From an uncultured Eubacteriales bacterium (GTDB lineage: Bacteria > Bacillota > Clostridia > Lachnospirales > Anaerotignaceae), in assembly GCA_900546215.1 (NCBI GenBank), contig URCD01000010.1, positions 1 through 43,528 on the forward strand: 43,528 bases of DNA. Direction: 5' to 3'. The translations under genes were made by a program, and so were the position numbers. The notes below the pieces were generated by a model, which saw nothing but the letters and a program-made list of their open reading frames with translations, had not been told where the DNA came from and searched no databases. Below, in pieces: positions 6,925 through 14,701 of the stretch (positions are counted from its first letter, which is position 1; the number at the start of each line of letters is the position of its first letter).

Positions 6925-8289
6925 ATGAATCTGCCTGAAGATTATATTTTACAGATGAAAACACTGTTAAATGAGGAATATGACGATTATATATCCTCCT
7001 TTAACGATGAAAGACTTTATGGCATGAGAGTCAATACACTAAAAATGAATTTGGACGAATTTAACAATAAAAAATTGTACGAGATTACGCCGGTTAAGTG
7101 GTGTGAAGAGGGGTTTTACTATAATGGGGCAGATATACGCCCGTCAAAAAGCCCATACTATCACGCTGGACTTTATTATCTACAGGAGCCTAGTGCAATG
7201 TCTACAGGAGCTGTTGCGGACGTAAAGCCAGGTGAAAGGGTTCTTGATGTATGCGCTGCTCCGGGCGGAAAAAGCACACAGACAGGTGCGAAGCTTGAAG
7301 GTGAAGGAATTCTTGTAACAAACGATATAAGTACGTCCAGAACCAAGGCTCTGCTTAAAAATATAGAACTGTTTGGAATTACTAATGCTGTTGTCCTAAA
7401 TGAATCGCCTAAGAAAATAGCAGATAAATTTCCGGATTTTTTTGATAAAATAATAATTGACGCTCCGTGCAGCGGTGAGGGTATGTTCAGAAAAGACCCA
7501 GACGTAATAAAAGCATGGGGAAAGGATATGACGGATTTCTGTATATCAGCGCAGTATGAGATACTTGAGGCATGCTCAAGGGCCGTGTGCGAGGGCGGAT
7601 ATATAATATATTCAACTTGCACATTTAATCCCGACGAAAATGAAAGACAGATAGAGTCTTTTCTTGAAAGACACCCGGATTTTGAACTCTGCGGTATACC
7701 GGCTGAATTGGGTCTTGACAGAGGCAGGCCGGAATGGACAAAAAGCAAGAGTGATATATTTGCAAAGTGCGGAAGACTGTGGCCGCATAAAACAAAGGGA
7801 GAGGGCCATTTTGTAGCCAAAATGAGAAAAGTATCGGGAGGCTGCCGGACAAGCTTTTCGGATCACGAAAATAAAAAGATTGAAGGCTTTGAGTATTTTG
7901 AGGATTTTATAAGGGATAATATAAAAATAGAGTTTAACGGAGATTTTGAAACATTTGGAGAAAAGCTATATATTCTTCCAAAGGGACTTCCGTCGTTCAA
8001 TGGACTTAGAGTAGTGAGAAACGGTTGGTATCTTGGCGATATTAAGAAAAAGAGATTTGAGCCGTCTCAGGCATTCGCGATGGGGCTTAGTTCCAATAAT
8101 GTTAGACTTACAGAGGAATTAAATGATTATGATACAGCTGTTAAATACCTTAAAGGCGAAACGCTTCAAACCAACCTGAAAGAGGATGGATGGGTGCTAG
8201 TGACATTTGACGGACTAACGCTTGGATGGGCTAAAAGCCAAAAAGGGAGACTAAAAAATAAGTACCTTCCTGGCTGGAAATGGGAATAA
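6925..8289 (+). CDS. rsmF: rRNA (cytosine-C5) methyltransferase, RsmF/NOP family
   Basis: 454-residue SAM-dependent RNA m5C methyltransferase. The Rossmann core shows the SAM loop VLDVCAAPGGKS (107-118), motif IV DAPCSGEG with C182 and motif VI YSTCTF with C232, the two cysteines of this mechanism. The C-terminal 150 residues (GLRVVRNGWYLGDIKKKRF and following) match the extra RNA-binding domain of RsmF/YebU-type proteins and distinguish it from RsmB at 32773. Likely target is 16S rRNA, but the exact nucleotide varies between RsmF orthologues. GGAAAGGAAC precedes ATG 6925. The YgiQ gene follows at 13 nt, so the pair is probably one transcript. Confidence 0.9.
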   Translation: MNLPEDYILQMKTLLNEEYDDYISSFNDERLYGMRVNTLKMNLDEFNNKKLYEITPVKWCEEGFYYNGADIRPSKSPYYHAGLYYLQEPSAMSTGAVADVKPGERVLDVCAAPGGKSTQTGAKLEGEGILVTNDISTSRTKALLKNIELFGITNAVVLNESPKKIADKFPDFFDKIIIDAPCSGEGMFRKDPDVIKAWGKDMTDFCISAQYEILEACSRAVCEGGYIIYSTCTFNPDENERQIESFLERHPDFELCGIPAELGLDRGRPEWTKSKSDIFAKCGRLWPHKTKGEGHFVAKMRKVSGGCRTSFSDHENKKIEGFEYFEDFIRDNIKIEFNGDFETFGEKLYILPKGLPSFNGLRVVRNGWYLGDIKKKRFEPSQAFAMGLSSNNVRLTEELNDYDTAVKYLKGETLQTNLKEDGWVLVTFDGLTLGWAKSQKGRLKNKYLPGWKWE

Positions 8290-8302
8290 GAGGGGTATTA
8301 TT

Positions 8303-10195
8303 ATGCCGTTTTTACCGGTAACTAAAGAAGAAATGAATAAGCTTGGCTGGGAAAGGCCTGACTTTATATACGTCTGCGGCGACGCTTACGTTGACCACTC
8401 GTCTTTTGGTGCGGCAATAATATGCCGCATGCTTGAAAGCTATGGTTATAAAGTATGTATTATTTCCCAGCCGGACTGGCATTCAACTAATGATTTCACA
8501 CGTTTTGGGGAACCAAGACTAGCTTTCCTTGTGAGTGCCGGAAATATTGACTCCATGGTAAATCATTATACAGTGGCTAAAAAAAGACGTTCAAAGGACG
8601 CATATTCTCCGGGAGGACAGGCTGGTCTTCGCCCTGATAGGGCGACTATTGTATACTGCAATAAAATACGTGAGGCATATAAAAATGCCGCCATAGTAAT
8701 CGGTGGAATAGAGGCGAGCCTGCGCAGATTGTCCCATTATGATTACTGGGACAATAAAGTACGCCGTTCAATTCTTTTAGATTCAGGAGCAGATTTACTG
8801 CTCTATGGAATGGGGGAACACCAGATAATTGAATTGGCTGAGGCCTTGGACAGCGGACTGCCAATTCAAGAAATAACCTATCTGAAAGGTTCAGTATATA
8901 AAACAAGGGACAGGGAAAGGATTGGCGAATGCTTATGGCTTCCAGCATACGAAGAAACTTCAAGGGACAAAAATAAATATTCTGAAAGCTTTATGCTTCA
9001 GTACAGCAATACTGATTTTATTACAGCTAAAACATTGGCTGAGGAATACCGGGAGGGAATAGTTGTTCAAAATCCTCCGTCTCCTCCGCTTGGACAGGAT
9101 GAGCTGGACAGAGTTTATTCACTTCCATTTATGAGAACATACCATCCAATGTATGAAAAAATGGGTGGAATACCGGCAATTGAAGAAATAAAGTTCAGTC
9201 TGTCGGCCAACAGAGGATGTTTTGGAAACTGCAATTTTTGCGCCATTGTTTTCCACCAGGGAAGAATAGTCACCTCAAGAAGCGATAAATCTCTTATAGA
9301 AGAGGCTGAAATAATGACCTCTGAGAAGGACTTTAAGGGATATATACATGATGTGGGCGGGCCTACTGCGAATTTTATGCGGACAGCCTGTGATAAACAG
9401 CTTAAAGCTGGAGCCTGCAGAGACAGACAGTGCCTTTTTCCTGAAAAGTGCCCCAACCTTGTAGTTGATCATAAGAGATATCTTAAGCTTTTGAGAAAGC
9501 TGCGGCAGTTGCCGAAGGTGAAAAAGGTTTTCATACGTTCCGGAATTCGTTATGATTACCTGATTTATGATAAAGACGAGAGCTTCTTTAACGAGCTTTG
9601 CAAGTACCACATAAGCGGACAGCTTAGAGTGGCGCCGGAGCATGTTTCAGATAGAGTTCTGGATAAAATGGGCAAGCCGAAAAAAGAGGTTTACGACAAA
9701 TTTGTTAATAGATTTGATGAAATAAATAAAAAATATGGATTTGATCAGTACTGCATACCTTATCTCATGTCAAGCCATCCTGGAAGCGACCTTCGTGCTG
9801 CGATAGAATTAGCAGAGTACCTGAGGGATACCGGGCATATGCCTGAACAGGTTCAGGATTTCTATCCTACACCCGGGACCTTATCAACGTGTATGTATTA
9901 TACTGAAATGGATCCTAGAACAGGCAAAAACGTGTATGTGCCTAAGAATCCTCACGAAAAGGCAATGCAGAGGGCTCTTATGCAGTACCGCGTTCCGGCA
10001 AACTATGATTTAGTAAAGGAGGCTCTGAAAAAGGCAGGGCGGGAAGACTTAATAGGCTTTACTCCCCACTGTCTGATAAGGCCAGAGAAGCCTAAAAATA
10101 GTGATAAAGGACAAAGCGCTAATAGGAATAAAGCAAAGTCAAAGCAGGATAACAAAAAGAAAACTATAAGAAATACTCATAAAAAATTGAGATGA
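8303..10195 (+). CDS. ygiQ: YgiQ-family radical SAM protein (UPF0313)
   Basis: 630-residue radical SAM protein of unknown reaction. The N-terminal part (1-290) carries family blocks CGDAYVDHSSFGAAII, GGIEASLRRLSHYDYWDNKV and LLLYGMGEHQI; the iron-sulfur/SAM motif is CFGNCNFC (C306, C310, C313); the C-terminal part includes QVQDFYPTPGTLSTCMYYT. A lysine-rich tail (KSKQDNKKKTIRNTHKKLR) closes it. The length fits the family (about 600-740). GAGGGGT precedes ATG 8303. Housekeeping-like distribution, but no established function known to me. Confidence 0.95.
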   Translation: MPFLPVTKEEMNKLGWERPDFIYVCGDAYVDHSSFGAAIICRMLESYGYKVCIISQPDWHSTNDFTRFGEPRLAFLVSAGNIDSMVNHYTVAKKRRSKDAYSPGGQAGLRPDRATIVYCNKIREAYKNAAIVIGGIEASLRRLSHYDYWDNKVRRSILLDSGADLLLYGMGEHQIIELAEALDSGLPIQEITYLKGSVYKTRDRERIGECLWLPAYEETSRDKNKYSESFMLQYSNTDFITAKTLAEEYREGIVVQNPPSPPLGQDELDRVYSLPFMRTYHPMYEKMGGIPAIEEIKFSLSANRGCFGNCNFCAIVFHQGRIVTSRSDKSLIEEAEIMTSEKDFKGYIHDVGGPTANFMRTACDKQLKAGACRDRQCLFPEKCPNLVVDHKRYLKLLRKLRQLPKVKKVFIRSGIRYDYLIYDKDESFFNELCKYHISGQLRVAPEHVSDRVLDKMGKPKKEVYDKFVNRFDEINKKYGFDQYCIPYLMSSHPGSDLRAAIELAEYLRDTGHMPEQVQDFYPTPGTLSTCMYYTEMDPRTGKNVYVPKNPHEKAMQRALMQYRVPANYDLVKEALKKAGREDLIGFTPHCLIRPEKPKNSDKGQSANRNKAKSKQDNKKKTIRNTHKKLR

Positions 10196-10255
10196 TTATA
10201 TACGGTCTGAATTAATGTTACGAATGAATAGGATATCCTGAGAGAAGCCATACAA

Positions 10256-10284
10256 TTGACATTCTTTTGTTCATCTTATATAAT
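10256..10284 (+). promoter_or_regulatory. Full-consensus SigA promoter for thrC
   Basis: TTGACA (10256-10261), exactly 17 nt, TATAAT (10279-10284). It lies 31 nt before ATG 10316. The strength suggests high constitutive expression; I see no T-box or attenuator between it and the gene. Confidence 0.92.
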
Positions 10285-10315
10285 CAAACTAATTTTAGAA
10301 TTAAAGGGTGAGCGT

Positions 10316-11785
10316 ATGAAAGACATTACATATATCGGAACTAGAAATAAAAGCTATAGATTAAAAGCTTCTGAAGCAATACTTAAAGGAATTTGTCCTG
10401 ACGGTGGACTTTTTATACCGGATGAAATACCGGCCATGGAAAAGAGTATCGGGGAGCTTTCCAAAATGGACTACAAAAATCTTGCCTATGAGGTTATGAG
10501 TCTGTTTTTTACTGATTTTACGGAAGAAGAGCTTCGCTGTTGTATCAATAGCGCATATGATGAAAAGTTCGATACGGATTTAATAGCTCCTGTTGTAGAA
10601 AAGGACGGAATATATTTTCTTGAGCTTTTTCATGGAAAAACAATAGCCTTTAAGGATATGGCGCTTTCAATACTCCCTTATCTTATGAAAACATCAGCAA
10701 AGAAGAATAACATACAAAAGGAAATTGTTATTCTTACAGCTACATCAGGAGATACGGGCAAGGCTGCTCTTGAGGGATTCGCAGATGTTGAAGGAACAAG
10801 AATTATAGTATTTTATCCTGACGGAGGGGTAAGCCCTGTACAGAAACGCCAGATGGTTACGCAGAAGGGCAAAAACATATGCGTTGCCGCTATAACAGGA
10901 AATTTTGATGACGCTCAGAGCGCAGTTAAATCAATATTTACAGATGAGCAGATGGTAAAGGAGCTTGATGAAAATGGCTTCATGTTTTCATCTGCCAATT
11001 CCATAAATATTGGACGTCTTATACCGCAGGTAGCTTATTACTGGTACGCATATTGCCAGCTTGTCAAAAATGGCAGCATTAAGGCAGGGGATAAGATTAA
11101 TTTCACAGTGCCTACCGGAAACTTTGGAAATATTCTTGCCGGTTATTTTGCGAAAAAGATGGGACTTCCGGTTAACAGATTTATTTGTGCGTCAAACAGC
11201 AACAAGGTGCTTTATGATTTCTTCCGTACAGGTACATATGACAGTAACCGCGAGTTTATCCTTACAGTAAGCCCTTCAATGGATATATTGATTTCCAGCA
11301 ACTTGGAAAGGCTCGTTTGTATGCTTACATCACAGGAAGATACAGCAAAATTCATGAAGTCTTTATCTGAAAAAGGTAGATACAGCATGACTGTAAAAGC
11401 TGACGATATAATCGGAGAATATGCTGATGAGGAGGAGACATTTACAGCTATCAGAACAATGTATGCTAATGCAGATTATGTGCTTGATACGCATACCGCG
11501 GTTGCTTATGCTGCCTATGATAAATATGTCAAGGAAAGCGGCGATGATACTCCTACAATAATAGTATCAACTGCCAGCCCTTATAAATTTGCGAAAGATG
11601 TATGTACTGCTATTGATGAAAAATATAAACAGTGCGATGCATTTGAGCTAATGGGAGAGCTTGAGAAGATTAGCGGAGTAAAAATTCCAGAACCTGTTAA
11701 GGATATTGATAAAAGAGAAGTGCTTCATAATAACCTTTGTGAGCGCCAGAATATAAAAGATTTTGTAAAAGAACAGCTTATATAA
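10316..11785 (+). CDS. thrC: Threonine synthase
   Basis: 489-residue PLP enzyme that converts O-phospho-L-homoserine to L-threonine. The N-terminus (TYIGTRNKSYRLKASEAILK, GICPDGGLFIPDEIP) is typical of the bacterial long type; the PLP lysine is K113 in HGKTIAFKDMALS; the phosphate-binding region ATSGDTGKAALEG is intact, as is PTGNFGNILAGYFAKKMGLP. Start set at ATG 10316 with AAAGGGTG upstream; the in-frame TTG at 10256 is the promoter -35 box, so the longer reading is excluded. A terminator follows directly. No hom or thrB next to it. Confidence 0.96.
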   Translation: MKDITYIGTRNKSYRLKASEAILKGICPDGGLFIPDEIPAMEKSIGELSKMDYKNLAYEVMSLFFTDFTEEELRCCINSAYDEKFDTDLIAPVVEKDGIYFLELFHGKTIAFKDMALSILPYLMKTSAKKNNIQKEIVILTATSGDTGKAALEGFADVEGTRIIVFYPDGGVSPVQKRQMVTQKGKNICVAAITGNFDDAQSAVKSIFTDEQMVKELDENGFMFSSANSINIGRLIPQVAYYWYAYCQLVKNGSIKAGDKINFTVPTGNFGNILAGYFAKKMGLPVNRFICASNSNKVLYDFFRTGTYDSNREFILTVSPSMDILISSNLERLVCMLTSQEDTAKFMKSLSEKGRYSMTVKADDIIGEYADEEETFTAIRTMYANADYVLDTHTAVAYAAYDKYVKESGDDTPTIIVSTASPYKFAKDVCTAIDEKYKQCDAFELMGELEKISGVKIPEPVKDIDKREVLHNNLCERQNIKDFVKEQLI

Positions 11786-11789
11786 AAAA

Positions 11790-11816
11790 GACGGGGTATT
11801 ATACCCCGTCTTTTTT
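11790..11816 (+). terminator. Intrinsic terminator after thrC
   Basis: GACGGGG / CCCCGTC stem (11790-11796 / 11804-11810), which can extend through TAT/ATA, followed by six T residues. Confidence 0.93.
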
Positions 11817-11817
11817 A

Positions 11818-11846
11818 TTGACATATATAGAACATCGATATATACT
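11818..11846 (+). promoter_or_regulatory. SigA promoter for padR
   Basis: TTGACA (11818-11823), 17 nt, TATACT (11841-11846). The inverted repeat at 11847-11869 abuts the -10 box. Confidence 0.85.
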
Positions 11847-11869
11847 TATATATAGATAATCTATATATA
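11847..11869. promoter_or_regulatory. Candidate PadR operator, 23-bp inverted repeat
   Basis: Perfect 11-bp arms TATATATAGAT and ATCTATATATA around one central A, immediately after the -10 hexamer and 12 nt before padR. PadR proteins are dimers that often repress their own operon, so autorepression here is a natural inference. AT richness makes chance partly possible. Confidence 0.6.
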
Positions 11870-11881
11870 GGAGGAATATAT

Positions 11882-12226
11882 ATGTCTGTTGATAAGGGTC
11901 TGATTACTGGAAGCACATCTACTTTATTGCTTAAGCTTCTTGAAGAAGAGGATATGTATGGATATCAGATGATAGAAGCGCTGGCAAGAAAATCTGACGA
12001 AACTTTCAATCTTAAAGCAGGAACTCTTTATCCCATTTTACATGGATTAGAAAAAGAAGGCTGCATAGAATCTTATGATGATACTGCTGGCGGAGGCAGA
12101 ATACGTAAATATTATCATATAACGCCAAAGGGCAAAAAACTTCTTGAAGAAAAGAAAAAGGAATGGCACAGCTATGCCTCGGCCGTTAATAAGGTTTTGA
12201 ACGGAGGTGTTAGCTTTGCAAACTGA
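11882..12226 (+). CDS. PadR-family transcriptional regulator
   Basis: 114-residue winged-helix regulator. Family features are the N-terminal TSTLLLKLLEEEDMYGYQMIEAL (split as TSTLLLKLLEEEDMYGYQ), FNLKAGTLYPILHGLEKEG and GGGRIRKYYHITPKGKKLLE, plus a C-terminal dimerisation helix with WHSYASAVNKVL. AGGAGG precedes ATG 11882. It is followed by, and slightly overlaps, a membrane protein with a HAAS N-terminal domain, the usual PadR partner. I infer it represses this two-gene operon, possibly in response to envelope stress; the signal is unknown. Confidence 0.95.
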   Translation: MSVDKGLITGSTSTLLLKLLEEEDMYGYQMIEALARKSDETFNLKAGTLYPILHGLEKEGCIESYDDTAGGGRIRKYYHITPKGKKLLEEKKKEWHSYASAVNKVLNGGVSFAN

Positions 12227-13571
12227 TAAAATAAAAGAGTATTCCCAAATTGTTTGTGAACAGATTAGATGGAAAAAGGCAAGGGCAAGCGTTGCAAATG
12301 AAATTGAAAATCACATTAGCGATCAAAGAGACGCCTATATAGAATTTGGCATGGATGAAAGCCTGGCAGTAGATAAGGCTCTGGAACAAATGGGCGACCC
12401 AGTAGCAGTAGGTGAACGTCTGGATATTACACATAAACCTGAACCACAGTATAAAATGCTGATGATAACATTTATGATATTTATATTTGGATTGTTTATA
12501 AGAAATATCAGCGGTGATGCTTCCTTGTTTGCTATGGAAACTCTGCTGCCTGTAATTATATCTTTCTCAGTGTTTTTGGCTGCGTACTTTTTGGACGTTA
12601 CTTTTCTGGGAAAGTATTCGATACATATATACGCAGCAGCAGTCTTGTCAGGCATAATAGCATGCTTTTGTATGCCGAGAGTTAATATGTCACATGTATT
12701 TTTCAGCATTAATATTACTATGCTGTTCATTTTGATATATCCTATTATATTCGCTGCATTTGTGTATTCAATGCGAGGAAGAGGATATGACGGACTTTTG
12801 TTATGCGGAGTCGGCTATATAATTTTAGCGATGATTCTTTTTAAACTTGTGTCTATGTCCGGGCTTATATTGCTGACAATTTCAGCGCTGACGGTTTTAA
12901 CTGCGGCAATTAAAAAAGGCTGCTTTGAAATAGATAAGAGAAAGGGATATGCCATAATATGCTTTGTCACAATAATATCGTTTACTGCAGCGTTAATATA
13001 TATATTAAGCAGCCCTTATTATATAGAGAGAATCAGTGCTATAATAACCCCTGAAACCAATCTGGATGGGGCTGGATACATTAATTTAATGGTTAGAAGA
13101 ATTGTAGCCGGCGCAAAATTTATTGGCTTTGGGGCAACGGCTGACGCTTTTATAGCTGCTTCAGCACTTCCGGAATTTAATTCTGATTATATGGTTACAT
13201 ATATTATTCAAAAGTTAGGGTGGATTGGATTTCTAATTATATTGGCTGTATTTACTGCTTTCATAATAATAGGCTTTAAAAAGGCGCTTAAGCAGAGAGG
13301 GATTTTCTGCATGCTTATCGCTTTAACGATTATGGTTGTATTCACATTTCAGGCAGTTACATATGTGTCAGCAAACCTTGGATTTAGGGCGTTTTCAGCA
13401 ATTTCACTGCCTCTAATGTCAGAGGGAAATACAGCGCTTATTATAAATATGCTGCTAATAGGATTTATGCTGTCAATATTTAGAACAGGCAGTGAGCTTA
13501 AAGACATAAATAAAACCTATAAAAGGCGTATCAGATTTGGAGATGGAAAAATAATAATAAGCCTTAAATAA
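12216..13571 (+). CDS. HAAS-domain SEDS-like membrane protein (FtsW/RodA/SpoVE family)
   Basis: 451 residues: a soluble helical HAAS/permease-prefix domain (about 5-75; ANEIENHISDQRDAYIEFG then ALEQMGDPVAVGERLD) fused to about ten membrane helices. The C-terminal half resembles SEDS glycosyltransferases: RI..P...GAGYINL, then SALPEFNSDYMVTYI with the Asp (D324) where the catalytic Asp of RodA/FtsW lies in LPE-x2-TD-F, then QKLGWIGFL and the late ISLPLMSEGNTALIINMLLIGFMLS. The N-terminal SEDS motifs are weak. TTG at 12216 is preferred (ACGGAGG 8 nt upstream) over GTG 12207, which overlaps that site. It overlaps padR by 11 nt. Probably a non-essential SEDS relative; activity unproven. Confidence 0.83.
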   Translation: MQTDKIKEYSQIVCEQIRWKKARASVANEIENHISDQRDAYIEFGMDESLAVDKALEQMGDPVAVGERLDITHKPEPQYKMLMITFMIFIFGLFIRNISGDASLFAMETLLPVIISFSVFLAAYFLDVTFLGKYSIHIYAAAVLSGIIACFCMPRVNMSHVFFSINITMLFILIYPIIFAAFVYSMRGRGYDGLLLCGVGYIILAMILFKLVSMSGLILLTISALTVLTAAIKKGCFEIDKRKGYAIICFVTIISFTAALIYILSSPYYIERISAIITPETNLDGAGYINLMVRRIVAGAKFIGFGATADAFIAASALPEFNSDYMVTYIIQKLGWIGFLIILAVFTAFIIIGFKKALKQRGIFCMLIALTIMVVFTFQAVTYVSANLGFRAFSAISLPLMSEGNTALIINMLLIGFMLSIFRTGSELKDINKTYKRRIRFGDGKIIISLK

Positions 13572-13576
13572 AAAAA

Positions 13577-13600
13577 GACGGACATTTGTCCGCCTTTTTT
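13577..13600 (+). terminator. Intrinsic terminator after the SEDS-like gene
   Basis: GACGGAC / GTCCGCC stem (13577-13583 / 13588-13594, one mismatch), loop ATTT, six T residues. Confidence 0.88.
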
Positions 13601-13626
13601 AATGCTCCAAATTTATTCTTTATTGT

Positions 13627-13655
13627 TTGACACCGTTCTGTTTTTGGGTTATCTT
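13627..13655 (+). promoter_or_regulatory. SigA-like promoter for the AEC transporter
   Basis: TTGACA (13627-13632), 17 nt, TATCTT (13650-13655); the -10 box is imperfect. It is 42 nt before ATG 13698. Confidence 0.6.
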
Positions 13656-13697
13656 AATAAGATGGAGAACAGTTTTGTAACAAATGGAGGGCAGATT

Positions 13698-14636
13698 ATG
13701 GGGGAACAATTTAATATTTTATTAAATCAAATGGTAGTCTTTTTTACACTAATAGCGATTGGCTTTGCCGCGCAGCGTGCAAAATTACTGACTGACAGTA
13801 CAATTGACGCACTGTCTTCTCTGGTAGTAAAGCTGATTTTGCCGTTTATGATTTGTACAACAGTTGTAAACGGAGCTACAATTCAGGGTGTGTTTCAAAA
13901 GGTGCCTTTTTTTCTATGTTCATTTTTAATGATAGGAATACTGCTGATAATTGCCTTTATAAGCAGTAAGCTGATGAGGCTCAAACCTCCAACAAGCTAT
14001 ATAAATATGGCAGTTGTGGGGTTCCCAAATACCGGATTTATAGGATATCCTCTGCTTATAGCGATGTTTCCTGAGACTGGCGCACTTGCTGTAGCGGTAT
14101 ATGTTATAGTAGACCAAATTACTTTTTGGACTATTGTGCCAGTGCTTACGAAGCCGGAGATTTCTGCAAAGGATATAAGCCTTAAGAAGCTAATAAATCC
14201 ACCGGTTATATCTTTAATTATAGGTCTTATTCTTATTTCTTTTAATATTCATCCGACAAATACAGTTTGGAATACATTTACATCTGTGGGCTCAACATGT
14301 AAGTTTTTTGCGCTTATATACATAGGAGCCGATATAGGCAGAAAGGGCTTTAAATCTATTGTCAAACGTCCGAAGGTATTTCTTACAATACCAATTAAGC
14401 TTATAATCGCGCCAATAATAGTATTTTTCGTACTTAAGACGCTGGGCGTTCTTACACCGGAAGAGGTTATCATGATTACAACATTATCAATGCTTCCTTC
14501 GATGGTTGTTGTTTGTATGCTGGCCGCTCAAAATAAGTCGGATGACGATTATGCAACAGCGGGGCTTATTGTAACAACACTTTGCAGTATGGTAACAATG
14601 CCGCTGGTTATGCGTTTTGTTACACAGTTTATTTAA
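13698..14636 (+). CDS. AEC-family auxin efflux carrier-like permease
   Basis: 312-residue membrane protein of the AEC (auxin efflux carrier) family; bacterial members move malate, malonate or other organic acids. About ten hydrophobic helices in two five-helix halves, with FPNTGFIGYPLLIAMF in the first half and a polar linker near residue 150-165. Start set at ATG 13698 with GGAGGG upstream; the longer in-frame reading from 13602 runs through the promoter. The next gene encodes an aconitase-family hydratase, so an organic acid such as citrate or malate is a reasonable but unproven substrate. Confidence 0.9.
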   Translation: MGEQFNILLNQMVVFFTLIAIGFAAQRAKLLTDSTIDALSSLVVKLILPFMICTTVVNGATIQGVFQKVPFFLCSFLMIGILLIIAFISSKLMRLKPPTSYINMAVVGFPNTGFIGYPLLIAMFPETGALAVAVYVIVDQITFWTIVPVLTKPEISAKDISLKKLINPPVISLIIGLILISFNIHPTNTVWNTFTSVGSTCKFFALIYIGADIGRKGFKSIVKRPKVFLTIPIKLIIAPIIVFFVLKTLGVLTPEEVIMITTLSMLPSMVVVCMLAAQNKSDDDYATAGLIVTTLCSMVTMPLVMRFVTQFI

Positions 14637-14643
14637 GCGGGTA

Positions 14644-14672
14644 TTTACATCATCGTGCTAAAGCGTTATAAT
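14644..14672 (+). promoter_or_regulatory. SigA promoter for the aconitase-family gene
   Basis: TTTACA (14644-14649), 17 nt, TATAAT (14667-14672), 29 nt before ATG 14702. The gene can therefore be expressed apart from the AEC permease gene. Confidence 0.8.
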
Positions 14673-14701
14673 ATAAAAAATCAATTTATGGAGGTTGGCA
14701 A

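Noticed and set aside
7176..7820. 214-residue antisense reading frame inside the RsmF gene
   Set aside because: No ribosome site or family resemblance; the opposite strand has an unmistakable methyltransferase with all motifs.
10256..10315. Longer N-terminus for threonine synthase starting at TTG 10256
   Set aside because: That TTG is the first part of a full-consensus -35 box, there is no ribosome site before it, and the extra 20 residues do not match the family.
10196..10315. T-box or threonine attenuator upstream of thrC
   Set aside because: The promoter leaves only about 25 nt of leader, too short for a T-box or leader peptide.
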